From NCBI GenBank assembly GCA_026989715.1, contig JALSIU010000306.1, positions 1-10,663 on the forward strand: a stretch of DNA of 10,663 nt, written 5' to 3'. Position 1 is the stretch's first letter. Each line of letters starts with the position of its first letter. Shown here piece after piece: positions 7,127-10,663 of this stretch. A program made the position numbers and the translations under genes. The DNA comes from Methylomonas sp. Its GTDB lineage: Bacteria > Pseudomonadota > Gammaproteobacteria > Methylococcales > Methylomonadaceae. Below the pieces are notes generated by a model. The model was given only the letters and a program-made list of their open reading frames with translations, was not told the origin of the DNA and searched no databases.

Positions 7127-8923
7127 ATGCCACAAGACGCTACCGCACCTGCTTATACTTGGACTTATATTTTTAATATTGTTAAACAACATAAAAAAGA
7201 GCTATTGTCTGCGCACCTACTCGCTATCTTGGCCACTATAGCGACCGTTCCCGTTCCCCTTTTAATGCCGATGTTGGTCGATGAAGTACTTTTAAACCGC
7301 CCTGGCATTGCTATCAATACCATCAATCAATATACGCCGCCGCAATGGCACATCCCTATCGTTTATATCAGTATTATTTTATTAGCCAGCCTATGCCTGC
7401 GCATTTTCGGTATTATTTTTAATATCATTCAATCGCGCCAATTTACCTGCATTTCTAAAGATATTATTTTTCGCATCCGCAAGCAGCAAATCAATCATCT
7501 TAAAAAAATATCCATGGCAGAATATGAAAGCCTAGGAAGCGGAACCGTCATCACCCACCTGGTGACCGATTTAGATACTTTAGATACCTTTATCGGCAGT
7601 ACCACCAGTAAATTACTGGTCGCCAGCTTAACCATTATCGGTACCGGCATCATATTATTATGGATGCATTGGCAATTAGGTTTATTTATTTTATTACTCA
7701 ACCCTATCGTCATTTTCTTTACCCGTAGCTTAGGTAAAAAAGTCAAAACATTAAAGGCCAAAGAAAACGCGGCTTATGGTATTTTTCAACAAGCACTGGC
7801 CGAAACCTTAGAAGCCATTCAACAAATTCGGGTCAGTAACCGCGAAAATCATTATTATCAAAAGCTCATTGATTCTGCAGCCACCGTTAAACAGCACTCC
7901 ACCGCCTTTGCCTGGAAAAGTGATGCCGCAACACGCTTTAGCTTTCTTATTTTCTTGTTTGGCTTCGATATTTTTCGGGCGGCCGCCATGCTTATGGTAC
8001 TCTATTCTGATTTAAGCATCGGCGAAATGCTGGCCGTTTTTGGCTACCTTTGGTTTATGATGGCACCGGTACAAGAAATTTTAGGCATTCAATATGCTTT
8101 TTATAATGCCAAAGCCGCCCTAACCCGCATCAACAGCATGCAGGCATTGCAACAAGAACCCATTTACCCGGCCTTAATAAACCCCTTTATCAATAAAAAA
8201 ACCGTTAGCGTACACATTCAAGACCTACATTTTAGCTATCAACCCGAACAAGACGAAATACTCACAGGCATTAACCTAAGCATCAAAGCAGGTCATAAAA
8301 TAGCTTTAGTAGGTGCCAGCGGCGGGGGTAAATCAACATTGGTACAAACACTGACCGGCCTCTATCCACCGCAACAAGGCATGATTTGTTTTGATAATAT
8401 TCCTATGACTAAAATTGGCTTTGATGTCATTCGTGAGCATGTGGTCACCGTATTACAACACCCCATCTTGTTTAATGACAGTATTCGTGAAAACTTGGCA
8501 TTAGGCAAAATCGTCAGCGATGATAAACTCTGGCATGCTTTAGCCATCGCGCAATTACAAGAGACTATCAAACAACTCGATAAAGGCTTAGACACGATTG
8601 TAGGTCGTCAAGGTATGCGCTTATCAGGGGGACAGCGGCAACGCATGGCCATTGCACGCATGATTATTGCAGACCCTAGTGTGGTTATTTTAGACGAAGC
8701 CACCTCTGCCTTAGATACGGAAACCGAACACAAACTACATCTTGCACTGAGCGATTTTTTAAAAGATCGTACCACCATTATCATTGCACACAGACTTAGT
8801 GCCATCAAACAAGCAGATCACGTTTACGTTTTTGAAGAAGGCAAAATCTGCGAGCAAGGTAGCCACGAAAAACTCATTACGCAAAATGGACTCTATGCAA
8901 AACTTTATGGAGAATATCAATAA
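7127..8923 (+). CDS. ABC exporter, fused permease and ATPase (MsbA/multidrug type)
   Basis: A half-size ABC exporter of 598 residues that should work as a homodimer in the inner membrane. Hydrophobic segments consistent with six membrane helices lie at about 28-50, 76-104, 163-181, 183-201, 270-293 and 299-320. The ATPase domain (~360-598) is complete: A-loop Tyr371, Walker A GASGGGKST (396-404), Q-loop Gln444, signature LSGGQ (499-503), Walker B VVILDE (519-524) and the switch His555 (IIAHRLS). All catalytic residues are intact. There is no N-terminal peptidase domain, which argues against a bacteriocin-processing exporter of the C39 type. Family relatives export lipids, lipopolysaccharide precursors or drugs; the sequence does not reveal the substrate, so I give no gene symbol. 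The PHP gene follows with no gap. The start ATG at 7127 fits the usual short cytoplasmic tail before helix one. Confidence 0.93.
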   Translation: MPQDATAPAYTWTYIFNIVKQHKKELLSAHLLAILATIATVPVPLLMPMLVDEVLLNRPGIAINTINQYTPPQWHIPIVYISIILLASLCLRIFGIIFNIIQSRQFTCISKDIIFRIRKQQINHLKKISMAEYESLGSGTVITHLVTDLDTLDTFIGSTTSKLLVASLTIIGTGIILLWMHWQLGLFILLLNPIVIFFTRSLGKKVKTLKAKENAAYGIFQQALAETLEAIQQIRVSNRENHYYQKLIDSAATVKQHSTAFAWKSDAATRFSFLIFLFGFDIFRAAAMLMVLYSDLSIGEMLAVFGYLWFMMAPVQEILGIQYAFYNAKAALTRINSMQALQQEPIYPALINPFINKKTVSVHIQDLHFSYQPEQDEILTGINLSIKAGHKIALVGASGGGKSTLVQTLTGLYPPQQGMICFDNIPMTKIGFDVIREHVVTVLQHPILFNDSIRENLALGKIVSDDKLWHALAIAQLQETIKQLDKGLDTIVGRQGMRLSGGQRQRMAIARMIIADPSVVILDEATSALDTETEHKLHLALSDFLKDRTTIIIAHRLSAIKQADHVYVFEEGKICEQGSHEKLITQNGLYAKLYGEYQ

Positions 8924-9763
8924 ATGACCCCCAGGATATATGATTTACACTGCCACTCAACCGCTTCTGATGGTGCTTTGCCACCGGCAGAACTTGTCCT
9001 ACGCGCCAAAAAAAATGGTGTCACCGACTTAGCACTAACCGATCATGATACCGTGGCAGGCATCAATATAGCGCAAGAAACGGCCGCACAACAGGCCATA
9101 AACTTCATCCCAGGAATAGAACTATCCTGCACTTGGAATAAAAAAACCTTCCATATACTCGGTTTAAATATTAACCCGACCAACGCAGAACTTATTGCCG
9201 GCACTCAAGGTTTACAGCAAATTCGCCTACAACGAGCACAAAAAATTGCCGCTAAATTAGAAAAACAAAAAATATCAGGGGCTTTAGAAGCCGTACAGCT
9301 AAGCGCCGGCACCGGTATGGTAACGCGGACACATTTTGCTGATTTTTTACTCAAAAATAAGCATGTCGATAGCCTGCAAGAAGCATTTAATCGTTACTTA
9401 GGTCAAAGCAAGCCCGCTTTTGTCAGCACCGAATGGGCACCACTGGAGCAAGCTCTGACGTGGATTAATCAAGCAGGTGGTGTTGCGGTTGTCGCACACC
9501 CTATGCGCTATAAACTAACCGCAAGTTGGATGCGCCGCTTTCTGAGTGCATTTAAAGACTGCGGTGGTTTGGGCATGGAAATCATCACCGCACGCAGTAA
9601 TCCGGATGAAATTAGGCGCGCATTACTCTTCGCCAAGCAATTTGAACTCTATGGTTCAGTCGGCTCAGATTTCCACTCCCCCCAAAACCAATGGGTCGAA
9701 CTAGGACGCTTAGCCCCACTCCCCATTAACATACGCCCAATCTGGCAACTATTTACAAACTAA
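8924..9763 (+). CDS. PHP-domain phosphoesterase, YciV/RNase AM type
   Basis: A 279-residue PHP protein resembling E. coli YciV (Rnm, RNase AM) and the nucleoside 3',5'-bisphosphate phosphatase of Chromobacterium. Those enzymes remove 5'-phosphates or nucleotides from short RNAs and pAp-like compounds using a three-metal site. The metal ligands expected of the family are all present: His9 and His11 (DLHCHS), Asp16, Asp40-His41 (LTDHD), Glu66 (GIELS), His77 (FHILG), His137 (RTHFA), His192 (AHPMRY), Asp249 and His251 (GSDFHS). The ATG directly abuts the exporter TAA (TAAATG). A GGAGA ribosome site (8909-8913) lies inside the end of the exporter gene, so translation is probably coupled. Length is near the family's 280-295. 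A DNA polymerase III/X-type PHP domain is excluded by the size and lack of other domains. Activity on RNA versus mononucleotides cannot be decided from sequence. Confidence 0.92.
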   Translation: MTPRIYDLHCHSTASDGALPPAELVLRAKKNGVTDLALTDHDTVAGINIAQETAAQQAINFIPGIELSCTWNKKTFHILGLNINPTNAELIAGTQGLQQIRLQRAQKIAAKLEKQKISGALEAVQLSAGTGMVTRTHFADFLLKNKHVDSLQEAFNRYLGQSKPAFVSTEWAPLEQALTWINQAGGVAVVAHPMRYKLTASWMRRFLSAFKDCGGLGMEIITARSNPDEIRRALLFAKQFELYGSVGSDFHSPQNQWVELGRLAPLPINIRPIWQLFTN

Positions 9764-9849
9764 AAAATAATTCCAGCTTGATAAACAATTACTTAAATAA
9801 ACACGAAAAATAAATATAAAAAATGACTAGCCAAGCGCAAATTAAACGC

Positions 9850-9855
9850 TATAAT
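9850..9855 (+). promoter_or_regulatory. -10 box of the tRNA-Leu promoter
   Basis: A perfect TATAAT lies 25 bases before the mature tRNA, followed by the fairly GC-rich discriminator AGGCTC, typical of stable-RNA promoters. No good -35 is visible; the nearest TGAC-containing stretch (9824-9829) is 20 bases upstream, longer than usual. The rest of the gap after the PHP gene (9764-9849) is AT-rich, and I see no terminator in it, so PHP transcripts may also read into the tRNA. Confidence 0.5.
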
Positions 9856-9862
9856 AGGCTCT

Positions 9863-9875
9863 TCTCTATTAGAGA
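9863..9875 (+). other. Small stem-loop in the tRNA-Leu 5' leader
   Basis: TCTCT (9863-9867), loop ATT, AGAGA (9871-9875) form a five-base-pair hairpin. It starts near the expected transcription start and ends five bases before the mature tRNA, where RNase P would cut. It is short and could occur by chance. Confidence 0.35.
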
Positions 9876-9880
9876 TTGAT

Positions 9881-9966
9881 GCCTCGGTGGCGAAATTGGT
9901 AGACGCAAGGGACTTAAAATCCCTCGCCTTCTGGGCGTGCCAGTTCGATTCTGGCCCGAGGCACCA
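9881..9966 (+). tRNA. tRNA-Leu(UAA)
   Basis: A complete class II tRNA. The acceptor stem GCCTCGG (9881-9887) pairs with CCGAGGC (9956-9962), followed by discriminator A and encoded CCA. The anticodon stem AGGGA/TCCCT (9908-9912 and 9920-9924) encloses the loop CTTAAAA with anticodon TAA at 9915-9917. The long variable arm has stem CGCC/GGCG (9925-9928, 9934-9937), as expected for leucine. The T arm is GCCAG-TTCGATT-CTGGC (9939-9955). It reads UUA (and UUG by wobble), a codon used very often in the neighbouring genes. It has its own promoter-like box and terminator, so it is a single-tRNA unit. Confidence 0.98.
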
Positions 9967-9975
9967 AAAATAATT

Positions 9976-10013
9976 AAAGGCTTGTAGCGATTTTTCGTTA
10001 CTGGCCTTTTTTT
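9976..10013 (+). terminator. Rho-independent terminator of tRNA-Leu
   Basis: The outer stem AAAGGC/GCCTTT (9976-9981, 10004-10009) and inner stem GTAGCG/CGTTAC (9984-9989, 9996-10001, one G-U pair) enclose the loop ATTTTT. The hairpin runs directly into a seven-T tract ending at 10013. It starts ten bases after the CCA end. This is the clearest terminator in the window. Confidence 0.88.
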
Positions 10014-10095
10014 ATGTCTAAATTTCTAAGAAAGAATGCTTTTATTGCATTAACCTAGATTTGATCTGACAATACCTTTTTTCAAAGTAAAACCT

Positions 10096-10138
10096 AAAAA
10101 CTAAGTTAAGCCATTGTTCACAAATCAATAACTTAACT
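10096..10138 (-). terminator. Probable terminator of the sulfatase-like gene
   Basis: AGTTAAG (10104-10110) pairs with CTTAACT (10132-10138), and ATTG (10113-10116) with CAAT (10126-10129), closing a nine-base loop. Read on the minus strand it begins 27 bases after the gene's stop and is followed by TTAGTTTTT. The stem is AT-rich, so strength is uncertain. The stretch 10014-10095 between the two terminators holds nothing I can assign. Confidence 0.55.
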
Positions 10139-10164
10139 CTATCCGAATCATGCGGCTCCGTACA

Positions 10165-10663
10165 TCAATTCGCTTTGTGCTGACGCTCCAAATACGCACG
10201 CCACTTTAAACTTTCCCAGTCTCTGATTAAATGTTCGATACGCTGTTGATATTGCTTATCAGCAAGTGCGACTTCATATGCTTTCCAGATATTTTCTTCA
10301 CTAAAAAAGACTTGTTCTGAACGAAAATCAAAAATCGTTCTCTGTCCCGCATTATTGACATGCGCAATTAAAAGAGGACGATTTAAACTACCGACTAATT
10401 GAAAAACGGTTTTCTTTGGGTTAATCCATATATTTTCCAAACCTAGCGCACTGCGTACGGCCAATTCAGCCACATCAACCTGCCCCATTGCCTCATTTAC
10501 CACAGCATCCGTGGTACTTAAAATAAGAGGTATCTTGGTTTGTGAATCATTAATCGCATGCCCATGCCCTAAAAAACCATCCTCAAACAGAGACTCGCCA
10601 TGATCACCGAGTATGACAATAACACTCTCATCTAAAATACCCAGCTTATCCAGTTGCTCCCAT
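10165..10663 (-). CDS. Sulfatase/alkaline-phosphatase-superfamily hydrolase or transferase, C-terminal part (5' end outside window)
   Basis: Only the last 165 residues are present; the frame is open to the window edge, so the GTG at 10503 is internal. The visible part contains the second half of a PF00884-type sulfatase domain: the strand VIVILGDHGE, whose Asp20 and His21 (fragment numbering) are expected metal ligands, then a GHGHAIND segment (His33, His35) and TKIPLIL. This order, metal-binding D-H-G-E, then G-H-G, then a (V/I)PL(I/L) strand, is the superfamily signature. After it come ~115 residues ending in a charged helical tail (WESLKWRAYLERQHKAN). Members include sulfatases, phosphoethanolamine and glycerol-phosphate transferases, and phosphoglycerate mutases. 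Which one this is depends on the missing half, where the catalytic Ser/Thr/Cys and any membrane helices would be. It converges on the tRNA unit. Confidence 0.8.
   Translation of the reverse strand, partial: WEQLDKLGILDESVIVILGDHGESLFEDGFLGHGHAINDSQTKIPLILSTTDAVVNEAMGQVDVAELAVRSALGLENIWINPKKTVFQLVGSLNRPLLIAHVNNAGQRTIFDFRSEQVFFSEENIWKAYEVALADKQYQQRIEHLIRDWESLKWRAYLERQHKAN

Noticed and set aside
7001..7192. Minus-strand open frame of 63 codons across the divergent region
   Set aside because: It overlaps the start of the ABC exporter and the promoter region, has no ribosome site I can see and resembles no family.
7568..7584. Short direct repeat (TTAGATAC twice) in the ABC exporter
   Set aside because: It encodes the normal V-T-D-L-D-type coupling region of ABC permeases; the repeat follows from Leu-Asp-Thr codons used twice.
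9764..9849. Possible small gene or terminator after the PHP gene
   Set aside because: The stretch is AT-rich with frequent stops in all frames and no stable inverted repeat followed by a T-tract.
10035..10051. AATGC/GCATT hairpin after the tRNA terminator
   Set aside because: Only five AT-rich pairs with no T-tract and no neighbouring gene start; expected by chance.
10501..10503. GTG (minus strand) as the start of a 112-residue protein
   Set aside because: The same frame continues upstream to the window edge and encodes the metal-binding half of a sulfatase domain, so it is an internal valine.

Overview
The window looks like a chromosomal housekeeping stretch from a gammaproteobacterium with a fairly low GC content (low-to-mid forties by eye) and a strong preference for TTA leucine codons. 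The evidence is the gene order yhdP - nitrilase-family amidase - tldD - pmbA, which is typical of Gammaproteobacteria such as Pseudomonas (where yjgA usually lies between tldD and pmbA). A Slt70-type lytic transglycosylase and a YciV/RNase AM-type PHP protein agree with this. I cannot name the genus. Nothing marks the region as mobile: I see no transposase, integrase, CRISPR array or phage gene.

Layout, left to right. Positions 1-4967 hold a plus-strand run of four genes. These are the C-terminal third of yhdP (cut by the window edge), a deaminated-glutathione-amidase-like nitrilase, tldD and pmbA (tldE). Gaps are short (35, 4 and about 46 bases), so they probably form one operon. The run ends at a hairpin (5007-5035) that could terminate both pmbA and the convergent slt. 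slt (5039-6964, minus) encodes a secreted murein lytic transglycosylase. A 162-base divergent region (6965-7126) separates slt from an MsbA-like half-size ABC exporter (7127-8923, plus). A PHP-domain phosphoesterase (8924-9763) follows with no intervening base and looks translationally coupled to it. Next come a complete tRNA-Leu(UAA) with encoded CCA (9881-9966), preceded by a TATAAT box and followed by a clear intrinsic terminator. The last gene is the C-terminal part of a sulfatase/alkaline-phosphatase-superfamily protein on the minus strand, which runs off the right edge. It has its own probable terminator at 10096-10138.

How the genes work together. YhdP (phospholipid transport to the outer membrane), Slt (peptidoglycan turnover), the ABC exporter and possibly the sulfatase-like enzyme all act at the cell envelope. 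TldD and PmbA together form a peptide-processing metalloprotease in the cytoplasm. The amidase repairs a metabolic by-product, and the PHP protein probably handles short RNA or nucleotide phosphates. I found no convincing undescribed system. The points most worth a second look are the palindromic divergent control region at 7003-7090, the exporter-PHP coupling, the TldD/TldE pair with no visible peptide substrate nearby, and the incomplete sulfatase-like gene.
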